From Microbacterium sp. 70-16 (GTDB lineage Bacteria; Actinomycetota; Actinomycetes; Actinomycetales; Microbacteriaceae), in assembly GCF_001898315.1 (NCBI RefSeq), contig NZ_MKTQ01000028.1:1-60821 (forward strand): a DNA stretch of 60,821 bases, in the 5' to 3' direction. The notes below the pieces were generated by a model, which did not search any database, had not been told where the DNA came from, and worked only from the letters and a program-made list of their open reading frames with translations. Below are positions 17,267-26,384 of this stretch, in pieces. A program made the position numbers and the translations under genes. How positions within the stretch are numbered: the first letter of the stretch is position 1; each line of letters opens with the position of its first letter.

Positions 17267-20266
17267 TCAGACCCCGGCGGTCACGTCCTGTCGGATGATG
17301 CTCGGCCCCTCGCCGGTCGCCTCGACGACGAGTTGCGCCGGGAGCTGCTCCTTCATCGCTTCGACGTGACTGATGACGCCCACGGTGCGTCCGCCGGCGC
17401 GCAGCTCGTCGAGTGTGTGCATCGCCAGGTCGAGCGTCTCGGGGTCGAGCGAGCCGAAGCCCTCGTCGACGAAGAGCGTGTCGAGGCGGATGCCGCCCGC
17501 GCGCGAGGTCACGACTTCGCCGAGCCCCAGTGCGAGGGCAAGCGATGCGAGGAATGTCTCCCCGCCGGAGAGCGACTGCGGCGAACGGAGCTTTCCCGTA
17601 TGGGCGTCGAGCACCTCGATACCGAGGCCCGAGGCGCGGCCGCGCGCGGCACGGGCATCCGAGTGGTGCAGCGTGTAGCGACCCGACGACATCTCGGACA
17701 GGCGCAGGTTCGCGGCGGCGACGATCTCTTCCAGCTCGGCGGCGAGGACGAACGTCTCGAGGTCCATCTTCATCGTGTTGGGTGCCCGCCCGGCCACCGT
17801 GTCGGCGAGGCGCGTGACGGCCTCGGCGTCTTCCGCGATGCCGGCGACCTCGGCGTATGCGTCGTCGACCTGTTCGGAGAGCTCGCGCAGCCGACCCGCC
17901 GCAAGCTGGGCGTCGCGTTCGGCGGCGATCGCCGCAGCGCGGGCACGGTCTGCCGACTCGACGGCCTCGGCGGAGGCCGCGAGTTCGTCGTCGGTGACGT
18001 CGTCGTCGGCGCCGGCGAGCTCGAGATCGAGATCGAGCAGGCGGGCGCGGGTCGCTCTCGCGTCGGCCTCGTACTCGGTGAGCTGCGCCTCGATCTCCGC
18101 CGTCTCGGCGGCGGGCAGCAGCGCAGCGCGCGCGACGGCGGCGTCGGCGATGCCTGCGGCGGTCAGTCGCGCGTCACGGTCGGCGACGGTGGCCGCAAGG
18201 GCGCGCTCGCTCTCGGCGAGGGCTGCTCTGGCCTCGAGCAGCGTGTGCGCGCGGGCACGTTCCGCGTCGCCGTCGGCGATGCGGGCGGCGACCGTCGGGA
18301 ACGCTCCGCGCGCCGTCGTGATCGCGGACTCGGCCTGCGCGCGTTCGGTGACCGCTGCGGCGTGCGCGACGCGCGCGGCGTCACGACTCTCGCCGAGTTC
18401 GACGCGCTCGCGGGTGGCGGCCTCGACCCGCTCGTCGAGCCCGGCGCGCTGCGCGAGCAGGTCGTCAAGCCGCGCGAAAGCGGCGTCGGCCGCGACCGCC
18501 TCGGCGTGCGCCTGCGCATGGCGGGTCTCGAGGGTCGCGGCATCGTCGTCGCCGGCGCGGGCCCGTGCCGCGCTGAGCAGTTCGCGGACGTCGCGCGCGA
18601 CGTCAGCCGCGGCCACGGCGGCGGCGTGCGCCGCGTCGCGGGTGCGTTCGGCGGCCGCAAGGTCGTCGTCGGTGACGGGTGCGTCAGTGGGCTCTGCAGG
18701 GTGCGGGTGCGCCGTCGCTCCGCAGACGGCGCACGGCTCGCCGTCGACGAGCGCCGCCGACAGCTCGCCCGCGTAGCCCGCGAGCCTGCGCTGCAGCAGC
18801 GCTGTCACAGCAGCGGCAGCTTCGGCGGACGCGACGTTCGCCGCCAGGTGCGCACGCTCGGCGTCGGCGGCCTGCGCGGCGAGCGCCTCGACCTCGTGGG
18901 CGGCGGCCTGCTGCGCCGCGATCGCCTCGACCAGACGGTGCAGGTCTTCGCGCCGCGCAGCAACCGTACGCGCCTGGGTGATGTCGGCGTCGAGCGCGTC
19001 ACGCTGCTGCGGGATGAGCGCGAGCCGCTCGCCGAGCGTCGCGAGCGCCACATCGATTTCGGCGATCTCGGTGGCGTGCCCCTCGAGTCGTGCCGTCACG
19101 CCGGGCAGGCCCTGCTCGAGGGCGGCGGCATCCGTCCACCGCGCACGCGCGGCCGTCAACTCATCGATGCGCGCGGCAATGTCGACGGATGCCTCTCCCC
19201 CGGCATCCGTCCATGCGGACAGAGCCGCCGTGGCGGCGGTCGCCGCAGCGTCGCGGGCTGTGGCGGCGCGGTCGGCGCTCTCGAGCGGCGCGCGCAGCAC
19301 CTCCGCGGCGCGCGCGGCGTGCAGCCGTGCGCGCTCGTGCACGACGTGCTCGGCACGCGATTCGAGCTCGGTCAGGCGTGCGGTCAGGGTCGCACGCTCG
19401 CGTGCGCTCTGTGCACGAGCGGTCAGTGCGGCGTGGTCCGCGACGGCGGCTGTCGAAGCCTCATCGGCGAGATCGCGCTGCATGGCGGCCTGCTCGACGC
19501 GATAGTCAGCGCGTGTCTGCGCCGCGACGAGCGCGTCGCGACGGCCGGCGGTGTCGGCGGCTGTTGCCGGGGTGTCGGCGGCTGTCGCCGGGGTGTCGGC
19601 GGCGACCAGCCGCTCGGCCAGCTCGAGCAGTGTGCGGGCGTGCTCCGACGCGGCATCCGTCTGCTTCTGCGCCGCACGGCGGCGCTCTTCGAGGGCATCG
19701 CGGTACTGCTCGAACCGGCGCGTGCCGAACAGCGTGCGCAGCAGCGTCTGCCGCTCGTCGCCCGGGGCGAGCAGGAACCGCGAGAACTTGTTCTGCGCGA
19801 GCAGGATGACCTGCTGGAACTGCTGCGCATTGAGCCCCAGTAGTTCGCTCAGCGCGATGCCGACCTCGCGGGGTTTCGCTGCGCGGGCGATCCATACGCC
19901 GTCGACGAGCTGTTCGAGCTCAGCGCGGGCGGGCGCCGTCGTGAACCCGCCGCCGCGCTTGGCGGGGCGGTCGTACTCGGGGGCCCGCGTGACGCGCCAC
20001 CGGCTGTCACCGATCGTGAACTCGAGCCGCACTTCGGTGGGATCGGTGACGAAGCAGTGGTCGCTGCGCAACCGCTTCTCCGAACCGTCGTAGCGCGGCA
20101 CCGTGCCGTAGAGGGCGAAGCTCACGCCGTCGAGGATGCTCGACTTGCCCGTGCCGGTGCGCCCCGAGATGAGGAAGACGCCATCGTCAGCGAACGCGTC
20201 GAAGTCGACCCGCTGCGTCTCGCGGAACGGACCGAATCCGGTCAGCTCGAGCGTGTGCAGTCTCAT
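17267..20266 (-). CDS. sbcC: Exonuclease SbcCD, ATPase subunit
   Basis: 999 residues. The Rad50-like ATPase of the SbcCD complex, which cleaves hairpins and protein-blocked DNA ends. The N-terminal Walker A is GRTGTGKSS. A long alanine-rich coiled coil is split by a zinc hook CAVC near residue 513. The C-terminal ABC signature is LSGGETF, followed by Walker B LFVDEGFGSLD. The ATG overlaps the sbcD stop by 4 bp (ATGA), so both are co-translated. A 2.6-kb open frame on the opposite strand is only a shadow of this GC-rich gene. Confidence 0.95.
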   Translation of the reverse strand: MRLHTLELTGFGPFRETQRVDFDAFADDGVFLISGRTGTGKSSILDGVSFALYGTVPRYDGSEKRLRSDHCFVTDPTEVRLEFTIGDSRWRVTRAPEYDRPAKRGGGFTTAPARAELEQLVDGVWIARAAKPREVGIALSELLGLNAQQFQQVILLAQNKFSRFLLAPGDERQTLLRTLFGTRRFEQYRDALEERRRAAQKQTDAASEHARTLLELAERLVAADTPATAADTPATAADTAGRRDALVAAQTRADYRVEQAAMQRDLADEASTAAVADHAALTARAQSARERATLTARLTELESRAEHVVHERARLHAARAAEVLRAPLESADRAATARDAAATAATAALSAWTDAGGEASVDIAARIDELTAARARWTDAAALEQGLPGVTARLEGHATEIAEIDVALATLGERLALIPQQRDALDADITQARTVAARREDLHRLVEAIAAQQAAAHEVEALAAQAADAERAHLAANVASAEAAAAVTALLQRRLAGYAGELSAALVDGEPCAVCGATAHPHPAEPTDAPVTDDDLAAAERTRDAAHAAAVAAADVARDVRELLSAARARAGDDDAATLETRHAQAHAEAVAADAAFARLDDLLAQRAGLDERVEAATRERVELGESRDAARVAHAAAVTERAQAESAITTARGAFPTVAARIADGDAERARAHTLLEARAALAESERALAATVADRDARLTAAGIADAAVARAALLPAAETAEIEAQLTEYEADARATRARLLDLDLELAGADDDVTDDELAASAEAVESADRARAAAIAAERDAQLAAGRLRELSEQVDDAYAEVAGIAEDAEAVTRLADTVAGRAPNTMKMDLETFVLAAELEEIVAAANLRLSEMSSGRYTLHHSDARAARGRASGLGIEVLDAHTGKLRSPQSLSGGETFLASLALALGLGEVVTSRAGGIRLDTLFVDEGFGSLDPETLDLAMHTLDELRAGGRTVGVISHVEAMKEQLPAQLVVEATGEGPSIIRQDVTAGV

Positions 20267-21474
20267 GCGTGCGCTCCGACCGGCGCGCTCGCGTCACGGC
20301 CTGCGCCGACGCGCTCGTCGCCGGCCGCGCGGGTCCGCTCGTCGAAGACGTCTCGCAGCAGCTCGGCCTCGCGCTCGGTTGCACCCTCACCCTCGCGCAC
20401 GTGGACCAGGAACGCTTCGACGAGCTCGCGGTCGCTGCGCGCGGCGCGCACCCGCTGCACGTACGTACGGGCGTCTTCGCGCCGTGCCGCTGCGGGCGCG
20501 TGCACGACCTTGGCGCAGTACGGGAAGCGCGCCTGCAGGCGCCGCAGCGGATCGGCCTGCGGCAGCGTGTCGGTGTACTCGACACACACCCAGGCGTCTT
20601 CCGCATCGGCCAGTGCCGCGTCAGCGAGCAGGTCGTCGAAGTCGCCGCGCAGCGTCATCAGCCGCCGCGGCACCGGCAGGTCGAGCCACTGGGCGCCGGC
20701 GAAGCCCGCGGCATCCACCTCGACCAGCCACGACCCGCGCGGCTTGTCGCCCTCGCCGAAGCTGTAGTGCAGCGGCGCACCCGCGTAGCGCACGTGCGGC
20801 GAAAGCTGCTGCCGGCCGTGGATGTGCCCGAGCGCGATGTAGTCAACGCCGTCGAAGGCCGCGATCGGCACGACGTCGAGACCGCCCTGCTGGATGTCGC
20901 GCTCAAGGTGCGGCGTCGGCTCGACGCCCGCCGCGAAGCAGTGCGCGATCGCGACCGAGCGGGCGCCCCCGCCGTGAGCGCTCCGGGCTGCGAGGTCGGC
21001 GCGGACGAGGTCCATCGCGTGGGTCAGCACTCCCGCCTGCGAGCGTGCATCGGGCCACACGTGCCGCAGCAGCGCCGGCTCGAGGAAGGGGATGCCGTAG
21101 AAGTGCACGGGCCCGTGGGTGTCGGACACCGTCACCGGCGTGCCGACGGCGGCGGGGTCGGTGAGCACGTGGATGCCCTCGCGCAACAGCCCGGCCTGGA
21201 AGCCCAGGCGGGCCGCCGAGTCGTGGTTGCCGCTCGTGACGATGACCTGGGCTCCGGTGTCGGCGAGAGCACGCAGGGTGTCGGACAGCAGCGTGTAGCA
21301 CGCGGCCGCGGGGGTGGCGGAGTCGAAGACATCCCCTGCGACGATCACGACGTCGACGTCGTGCTCGCGCACCTGCGCGGTCAGCTCACCGAGCACACCG
21401 CGCAGCGCATCGAGCGTGGAGTGACCGTGGAAGGTGCGCCCGATGTGCCAGTCGGAGGTGTGCAGGATTCGCAT
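20263..21474 (-). CDS. sbcD: Exonuclease SbcCD, nuclease subunit
   Basis: 403 residues when started at ATG 21474 (MRILHTSDWHIGRTFHG). It is an Mre11-like Mn-dependent phosphodiesterase with motifs HTSDWHIG, AGDVFDSA, TSGNHDS and ALGHIHG. An in-frame upstream start at 21507 is unlikely: TACCGT sits 7 nt before 21474, consistent with a leaderless transcript starting at this codon. First gene of the sbcDC operon. Confidence 0.94.
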   Translation of the reverse strand: MRILHTSDWHIGRTFHGHSTLDALRGVLGELTAQVREHDVDVVIVAGDVFDSATPAAACYTLLSDTLRALADTGAQVIVTSGNHDSAARLGFQAGLLREGIHVLTDPAAVGTPVTVSDTHGPVHFYGIPFLEPALLRHVWPDARSQAGVLTHAMDLVRADLAARSAHGGGARSVAIAHCFAAGVEPTPHLERDIQQGGLDVVPIAAFDGVDYIALGHIHGRQQLSPHVRYAGAPLHYSFGEGDKPRGSWLVEVDAAGFAGAQWLDLPVPRRLMTLRGDFDDLLADAALADAEDAWVCVEYTDTLPQADPLRRLQARFPYCAKVVHAPAAARREDARTYVQRVRAARSDRELVEAFLVHVREGEGATEREAELLRDVFDERTRAAGDERVGAGRDASAPVGAHA

Positions 21475-21534
21475 GTCACCCACGGTAGGTCGACCCTCCG
21501 ACATCACCGCGGAGGCCTGCCGCGATCTGCGGGG

Positions 21535-22998
21535 TCAGCGCGTCTGGCGCTTGCGTGAGGCGAGGTCAGCGAGCCCGAGCGCGAATGCGATCAGCACGAA
21601 GATGCCGACCGAGACCATCCCGAACAGGTAGGCGTCGTGATAGACGCCGATGCCGTGGGTACCGGCATCCTCATCGCGGTAGATCGCCGCGTAGAACAGC
21701 GACAGGGCGACGGCCGTGCCGATCGCGGTGCCGATGCGCTGCCCGAGCTGGCCGACCGAACCGGCGAGGCCGCCCGATCGCGTCGGGATCTCGGCGAGGG
21801 TCAGCGTCTGGTTCGGCGCCACGACGAACCCGGCGCCGACGCCGGCGATGAGCATGACCGCGGCCATCGCGTACGCGACGACCTCTTCGGGCACGGTGTA
21901 CGCGACGATCGCGAGCGCGATCACCGTGACCAGCACGACGCCGAGTCCCCAGACGACCAGCGGCCGCCCGAGCCGGCCCACCAGGTTGCCGCCGTACCAG
22001 GCGCTGACGGCGCTCGCCAGCGCGAAGCCGATCGACACCATCCCGGCGAAGACGGGTTCGAGCCCGACGCCCAGCTGCAGAAACAGCGTCGTCAGCAGGA
22101 ACAGCGCGGGGATCGCGGTGAAGTACGTCGCGGCGATCAGCGTGCCATTGCGGAACGAAGCGATCGTGAACAGGCTGAACGGCACGAGCGGCGCCTTGCC
22201 GGTCGCCGCGTACCGCCGCTCCCACCAGACGAACGCCGCCGCGAACACGACGAACAGCACGAGCGTCCACCAGCGGCGCGGATCGTCGTCGGGCGACCCG
22301 GTCGTGAACAGGAACGGCCACATCAGCGTGATGATCATGACGGCGAACAGCAGCAGTCCGATCGGGTCGAGCTGCACCTTGCCCGCCGAGCGCTTGCGGG
22401 TGCGCGGCAGCAGGAAGATGACGCCGGCGAGCACGGCCAGGCACAGCGGCACGTTGATCCAGAAGATCCAGCGCCAGCCGTCCTGCGCGCCACCGAGGGC
22501 GATCATGAGTCCACCGAGCGTCGGACCGAACGCCGTCGCGATGCCGATCGTCGCGCCGAACAGGCCGAACGCCCGCCCCCGCTCTTTGCCGACGAAGATC
22601 TGCTGGATCGTGCCGATCACCTGCGGCATCTGGATGCCCGCCGCGAGGCCCTGCAACAGGCGCCCGACCAGCAGGACCTCGATCGTCGGCGCGAGGGCGC
22701 AGACGATGCTCGTGACGGTGAACAGGCTGAGCCCGATGATGAACAGCGTCTTGCGCGAGCGCTGATCGCCGAGCCGCCCGAACGGCACGAGCGCCAGCCC
22801 GAACAGCAGGACGTACCCCGACACGACGATCTGCAGTTCAGTGGATGCCGCGCCCAGCGCTTCCTCGATCGAGGGCAGGGCGACATTGACCTTGCTGAGG
22901 TCGAGGATCGTGAGCGCCGCCACCGAGACACAGACCCAGAACGCGCGCCAGCGCTGTCCGTGGTCGAGGGTGATGCTGGCTGTCGCGGGAGATGTCAT
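21535..22998 (-). CDS. MFS transporter, DHA2 (EmrB/QacA-like) family
   Basis: 487 residues with about 14 hydrophobic segments. Typical motifs are LDLSKVNVALPSIEEALG in helix 1, GRLGDQRSRK in loop 2-3 (motif A) and GPTLGGLMI (motif C-like). Likely a proton-driven drug or metabolite exporter. The frame stays open upstream over the DUF2277 gene, but ATG at 22998 (MTSPATASITL) gives a normal N-terminus. It lies 10 bp after the DUF2277 gene, so the two are probably one operon. Confidence 0.88.
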   Translation of the reverse strand: MTSPATASITLDHGQRWRAFWVCVSVAALTILDLSKVNVALPSIEEALGAASTELQIVVSGYVLLFGLALVPFGRLGDQRSRKTLFIIGLSLFTVTSIVCALAPTIEVLLVGRLLQGLAAGIQMPQVIGTIQQIFVGKERGRAFGLFGATIGIATAFGPTLGGLMIALGGAQDGWRWIFWINVPLCLAVLAGVIFLLPRTRKRSAGKVQLDPIGLLLFAVMIITLMWPFLFTTGSPDDDPRRWWTLVLFVVFAAAFVWWERRYAATGKAPLVPFSLFTIASFRNGTLIAATYFTAIPALFLLTTLFLQLGVGLEPVFAGMVSIGFALASAVSAWYGGNLVGRLGRPLVVWGLGVVLVTVIALAIVAYTVPEEVVAYAMAAVMLIAGVGAGFVVAPNQTLTLAEIPTRSGGLAGSVGQLGQRIGTAIGTAVALSLFYAAIYRDEDAGTHGIGVYHDAYLFGMVSVGIFVLIAFALGLADLASRKRQTR

Positions 22999-23008
22999 CA
23001 CTCTCAGG

Positions 23009-23317
23009 CTATGCCCGCGCAGCCTTCTTCTCCGCCTGGAACGCGCGCAGGGCCTCGTAGCGGTCGGCGGATCTCGCGCGGGCTTTCTCGGCCTCTTCGT
23101 CGCGGTTCTTCGGCGGCACCGCCGCCACGAGGTCGTCCAGCAGGTGCTGCGTCGCGTGCGCGATCTCGGCGACGGCACGGTCGAACACCTCTTGATTGGC
23201 CTTCGACGGCTTCGTGGTCCCCGCGATCTTGCGGACGTATTGCAGGGCCGCGGCGTGGACTTCGTCGCTCGTCGCAGCCGGCTCGAAGTTATGCAGCGTG
23301 TGGATGTTCCGGCACAT
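23009..23317 (-). CDS. DUF2277 family protein
   Basis: 102 residues, beginning MCRNIHTLHNFEPAATSDEV and continuing with AALQYVRKIAG and PSKANQEVFDRAV. This is the complete DUF2277 pattern; the function is unknown. The C-terminus is charged (RDEEAEKARARS). TACCGT lies 6 nt before ATG 23317, indicating a leaderless start, and this excludes the GTG two codons upstream. It precedes the DHA2 exporter by 10 bp. Confidence 0.88.
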   Translation of the reverse strand: MCRNIHTLHNFEPAATSDEVHAAALQYVRKIAGTTKPSKANQEVFDRAVAEIAHATQHLLDDLVAAVPPKNRDEEAEKARARSADRYEALRAFQAEKKAARA

Positions 23318-23356
23318 GCCCACACGGTACGCGCGGGTGGGGACCTCCGCCAGGCG

Positions 23357-23656
23357 TCAGCTCGCGCGGCGCGGTGCGAGCAGGTCGCCGTGACCGGGGT
23401 TCGCGTCGAACCAGTCGGCGACGTACCAACACACGGGGCTCACGCTGCGGTCGCCGCGCTGCTCGATGTCGGCGACGGCGCGGGCGACGATCTCGCCGGC
23501 GTAGCCGTGGCCGCGAAACGACGGGATCGTGTAGGCGCGGGTGAGGGCGATCGTGCGCCCGTCGTCGCGGTAGTCGAGCACGCTCACGAGGTCGTCACCT
23601 GCGAACAGGGTGTAGCGCGAGGCATCCTTCTCATCGGCGAACGTGAACGCGGTCAT
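23357..23656 (-). CDS. Small GNAT-family N-acetyltransferase
   Basis: 99 residues, matching the short single-domain GNAT group (COG2388/YjdJ-like). The strand LTRAYTIPSFRGHGYAGEIVARA contains the acetyl-CoA loop RGHGYAG, followed by the C-terminal VSPVCWYVADWFDANP. The acceptor is unknown. TAGCGT is 6 nt upstream of ATG, suggesting a leaderless transcript. The 137 bp upstream, to the next feature at 23758, are non-coding. Confidence 0.85.
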   Translation of the reverse strand: MTAFTFADEKDASRYTLFAGDDLVSVLDYRDDGRTIALTRAYTIPSFRGHGYAGEIVARAVADIEQRGDRSVSPVCWYVADWFDANPGHGDLLAPRRAS

Positions 23657-23757
23657 CCCTCCACGCTACGCCCGGATCACGGGGTGAAAGGCGGCATCGG
23701 CGCCGACCGAGCACTCTGTCACATTCCGTCATCTTGTTGCGCCGGAAATCTGGCAGT

Positions 23758-23787
23758 TTGACACATGGTGACGCAGTTCGTCATAAT
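23758..23787 (+). promoter_or_regulatory. Near-consensus promoter of the cysteine-rich leader ORF
   Basis: TTGACA (23758-23763), an 18-nt spacer and CATAAT (23782-23787) form one of the strongest sigma70-like promoters in the window. The predicted start point 6-7 nt downstream coincides with the ATG at 23794, so the mRNA would be leaderless. Confidence 0.65.
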
Positions 23788-23793
23788 CGGCGC

Positions 23794-23892
23794 ATGACTG
23801 ACAACGCACGCACTCTGTCCGCCCGGGAGGCGAACGGACTTGCCGGCATCATGATGCCGCGCGTTGCCATGTGCTGTCGAATGTGTATCTGA
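23794..23892 (+). CDS. Leaderless 32-residue cysteine-rich leader peptide (putative)
   Basis: A short ORF starting MTDNARTLSAREANG and ending MCCRMCI. Three of the last six residues are cysteine, and Met occurs at 20, 21, 26 and 30. Its ATG lies 6 nt after a CATAAT -10, with no Shine-Dalgarno. Its stop is 187 nt before the winged-helix regulator on the same strand. Cysteine-rich leaderless uORFs in mycobacteria act as cysteine-responsive attenuators; by analogy this ORF could regulate the gene behind it. The peptide itself may have no function. Confidence 0.5.
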   Translation: MTDNARTLSAREANGLAGIMMPRVAMCCRMCI

Positions 23893-23998
23893 CGGTCATC
23901 CCCGCCGGGTCTGCCCCCGCTTCTGAACGCGGAGCGCGCTGACCCCCGAGCCACCGGACATCTCCGCGCACAATGCGGATGACGGATGCCTCGCACAC

Positions 23999-24015
23999 CG
24001 GCCGCCGTGCGGCCG
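23999..24015 (+). other. Hairpin between leader ORF and regulator gene
   Basis: CGGCCGC (23999-24005) and GCGGCCG (24009-24015) form a 7-bp GC stem with a 3-nt loop. It lies about 107 nt after the leader-ORF stop and 65 nt before the regulator start. No T-tract follows. It could be part of an attenuation structure; nothing else recognisable is in this 187-nt stretch apart from a GAAGGA Shine-Dalgarno near 24068. Confidence 0.35.
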
Positions 24016-24079
24016 ATCATCGCAACACAGTCTGAACCCGCTGGCCTCAGCCCGGGCTCCTCCCCTGAAGGACATCCTC

Positions 24080-24829
24080 ATGTCGACCACCGCTCTTCTC
24101 GCCCGCACCGCCACTACGACCGCTCCGGCTCGCCACCTGCGCGCCGTCGACGACACCGCGATCGCCGCGCCCGTGGCATCCGCCCCGGCAGCGCCGGCCG
24201 CTCCGGCGACCGGCAGCATCCCCGTCGGCACGGCGCCGCGCGGGTTCGCCCTGTACGTCGGCATCGACGAGGCCAAGGCCGCCGCCGACGGCGTCTCGCT
24301 GTCGACGCTCGTGACGGCCCTGCGCCAGACGCTCGCCCAGCTCGCCCCCGGTGCCGAGAGCTACGCGACCGTCGCGCTCGCTCCCGCCGGCGCCGGAGGT
24401 CGCGACGTCGACGTCGTGCGTCTCGCGCTGCACGAGCCGAGCGCCGTCGCCCGCACCAAGGCCGAGACGCCCGACGATGACCACGTGCCCGGTGGCGTCA
24501 CGATCGACATCTCGCGCCGCCGCGTGCACATCGACGGTGAGGCCTCCGCGCTGACCTTCAAGGAGTTCGAGCTGCTGCAGTACCTCGTGCTGCGCGAGGG
24601 CCGCACGATCGAGCGCACCGAGCTGGTCTCGTCGCTGTGGAGCCACGCCGACGGCGACGAGGTGCCCGGCGAGCGCACGATCGACGTGCACGTGCGTCGC
24701 CTGCGCTCCAAGCTCGGCCGCTACGAAGACATCGTGCGCACCGTGCGCGGCATCGGCTACCGCTTCGACCGGCACGCCGACGTCGTCATCCGCTTCGGCC
24801 ACGGCACGCCTTCGCCCGACCGCTTCTGA
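24080..24829 (+). CDS. OmpR/PhoB-type winged-helix transcriptional regulator without receiver domain
   Basis: 249 residues. Residues ~138-235 are an OmpR-type DNA-binding domain: ALTFKEFELLQYLVLREGRT, then ERTIDVHVRRLRSKLGRYED and TVRGIGYRF. The N-terminal half has an Ala/Pro-rich stretch and a region around GFALYVGIDEAKAAADG, with no recognisable response-regulator phosphorylation site. So the input signal is unknown. ATG 24080 has GAAGGA upstream. It is transcribed behind a promoter and cysteine-rich leader ORF, which suggests control by amino-acid supply. Confidence 0.85.
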   Translation: MSTTALLARTATTTAPARHLRAVDDTAIAAPVASAPAAPAAPATGSIPVGTAPRGFALYVGIDEAKAAADGVSLSTLVTALRQTLAQLAPGAESYATVALAPAGAGGRDVDVVRLALHEPSAVARTKAETPDDDHVPGGVTIDISRRRVHIDGEASALTFKEFELLQYLVLREGRTIERTELVSSLWSHADGDEVPGERTIDVHVRRLRSKLGRYEDIVRTVRGIGYRFDRHADVVIRFGHGTPSPDRF

Positions 24830-24878
24830 CGCGCCGCGCTCACGCCGCTGTGTCGGCGCGAGCGCGTAAGGTGACGGC

Positions 24879-25874
24879 ATGACGACGGGACTGCGCGGGC
24901 GGATGCCACAGACGCGCGACCCGGCGTCCACCGTGCCGCTCACCCGCGACCCGCGGCCCGCCACCGAGCGCCCGATCGAGACCGAGTATCGCCCGCGAAC
25001 ACCCGTCGACACGCATCGCGCGATCGCGGTGCAGCAGCGCGGCGCGCACGATCCGGCCCAGCTGCAGCACGGCGGCGTCATCTGGCGCGCGAGCCGCACG
25101 CCCGCGGGGGTCGCGACCCTCGCGGTCCGCGTCGAGCGCACGCGCATCCGCGCCGCGGCGTGGGGGCCGGGCGCCGAGTGGGCGCTCGACCAGCTGCCCC
25201 ACCTGTGCGGCGCCGACGACGATCCGACCGGGTTCGATCCGCGCCACCACGCCCTCATCGCCGACGCGCACCGACGCCACCCCGACCTGCGCCTGGGCCG
25301 CACCGACCTCGTCTTCGACGCGCTCGCGAGCGCGATCTTCGAGCAGAAGGTGACGGGCCTGCAGGCCTTCGGTGCGTGGCGCATGATCCTCACCTGGTGC
25401 GGCGAGCGCGCGCCCGGCCCGACGCCGCGGCCGATGTTCGCGCCGCCCGCCGAGTGGGCGAAGATCCCGAGCTGGACGTGGCACCGCGCGGGGCTCGAAC
25501 CGCCACAGTCGCGCACGATCGTCGCGGCCGCCGCGCGCCGCGTGTCGATCGAGCGCGCCGTGGCATCCGCCTGCAACGGCGCAGAACGCGACGCCGTCTT
25601 CACGAGCCTGCCCGGCGTGGGCGCGTGGACGAGCGCCGAGGCCCGCATCCGCGCGTTCGGCGATGCGGATGCCGTCAGTGTCGGCGACTACCACCTCGCC
25701 CACCAGGTCGGCTACGCCCTCACGGGGCACCGCACGGATGACGACGGCATGCTCGCACTGCTCGAGCCGTGGCGCGGCCACCGGCAGCGGGTGATCCGCC
25801 TGATCGGCCTGAGCGGCGCCCTCGAACCGCGCCGCGGACCGCGCCTCGCGCCGGAAGATCACCGCGACCGCTGA
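24879..25874 (+). CDS. DNA-3-methyladenine glycosylase 2 (AlkA-like) family protein
   Basis: 331 residues. The HhH-GPD core has helix-hairpin-helix LPGVGAWTSAEARIRAFGDADAV (near residue 244) and the catalytic Asp in VGDYHLA (near 269). ALASAIFEQKVTGLQAF is the matching upstream helix. It removes alkylated bases in base-excision repair. There is no Cys-rich iron-sulphur loop as in MutY or Nth. The first ~45 residues are Arg/Pro/Thr-rich and poorly conserved. TAAGGT is 6 nt before ATG, suggesting a leaderless mRNA. Confidence 0.88.
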   Translation: MTTGLRGRMPQTRDPASTVPLTRDPRPATERPIETEYRPRTPVDTHRAIAVQQRGAHDPAQLQHGGVIWRASRTPAGVATLAVRVERTRIRAAAWGPGAEWALDQLPHLCGADDDPTGFDPRHHALIADAHRRHPDLRLGRTDLVFDALASAIFEQKVTGLQAFGAWRMILTWCGERAPGPTPRPMFAPPAEWAKIPSWTWHRAGLEPPQSRTIVAAAARRVSIERAVASACNGAERDAVFTSLPGVGAWTSAEARIRAFGDADAVSVGDYHLAHQVGYALTGHRTDDDGMLALLEPWRGHRQRVIRLIGLSGALEPRRGPRLAPEDHRDR

Positions 25875-25946
25875 ACGCGCGGAACGCCGACTGAACCGCG
25901 CACGGGGCCCCTTGCGGCAACCCGCGGCGCGACCGAGACTGTGCGC

Positions 25947-26360
25947 ATGGCACTCTCACTCAACCCCTACATCAGCCTGCGCGGCACCGCGCGCGATGCC
26001 CTCGAGTTCTACCGCTCCGTGCTCGGCGGCACGGTCGAGATCAGCGAGTTCGCCGCGTTCCCCGGTCAGGGGATCCCCGACGACGAGCAGTCCCTCGTCA
26101 TGCACGGCCAACTCACGACCGACGACGGTTTCGTGCTGATGGTCTCCGACACCCCCAGCACGATGGACTACGAAGCACCCGCCGGCTTCTCGGTATCGAT
26201 CAGCGGCGAGGATGCCGCGAAGCTCGAGGGCTTCTGGAACGGCCTGGCCGACGGCGGCACGGTCGTCATGCCGTACGAGACGCCGCCGTGGGGTGGGCGT
26301 TTCGGCATGCTGAAGGACCGGTTTGGCATCGACTGGATGGTCGCACTGAACGCGGGGTGA
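25947..26360 (+). CDS. VOC family (PhnB-like) protein
   Basis: 137 residues from ATG 25947 (MALSLNPYISLRGTARDALEFY); an in-frame GTG lies two codons upstream. The pattern AAFPGQGIPDDEQSLVMHGQL and the end WGGRFGMLKDRFGIDWMVAL are characteristic of the PhnB/DUF1338-like glyoxalase-fold subgroup. Enzymatic role unknown. GAGACT lies 6 nt upstream of the ATG. It is convergent with the siderophore ABC operon. Confidence 0.88.
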   Translation: MALSLNPYISLRGTARDALEFYRSVLGGTVEISEFAAFPGQGIPDDEQSLVMHGQLTTDDGFVLMVSDTPSTMDYEAPAGFSVSISGEDAAKLEGFWNGLADGGTVVMPYETPPWGGRFGMLKDRFGIDWMVALNAG

Positions 26361-26384
26361 CCGCACGCCGTCTCAGGCAACCCG

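Noticed and set aside
17264..19843. An open frame of 859 codons on the plus strand
   Set aside because: It is exactly antisense to sbcC, whose domains and motifs are complete. Long antisense frames are expected at ~70% G+C, and the translation is low-complexity Arg/Gly/Val with no family motifs.
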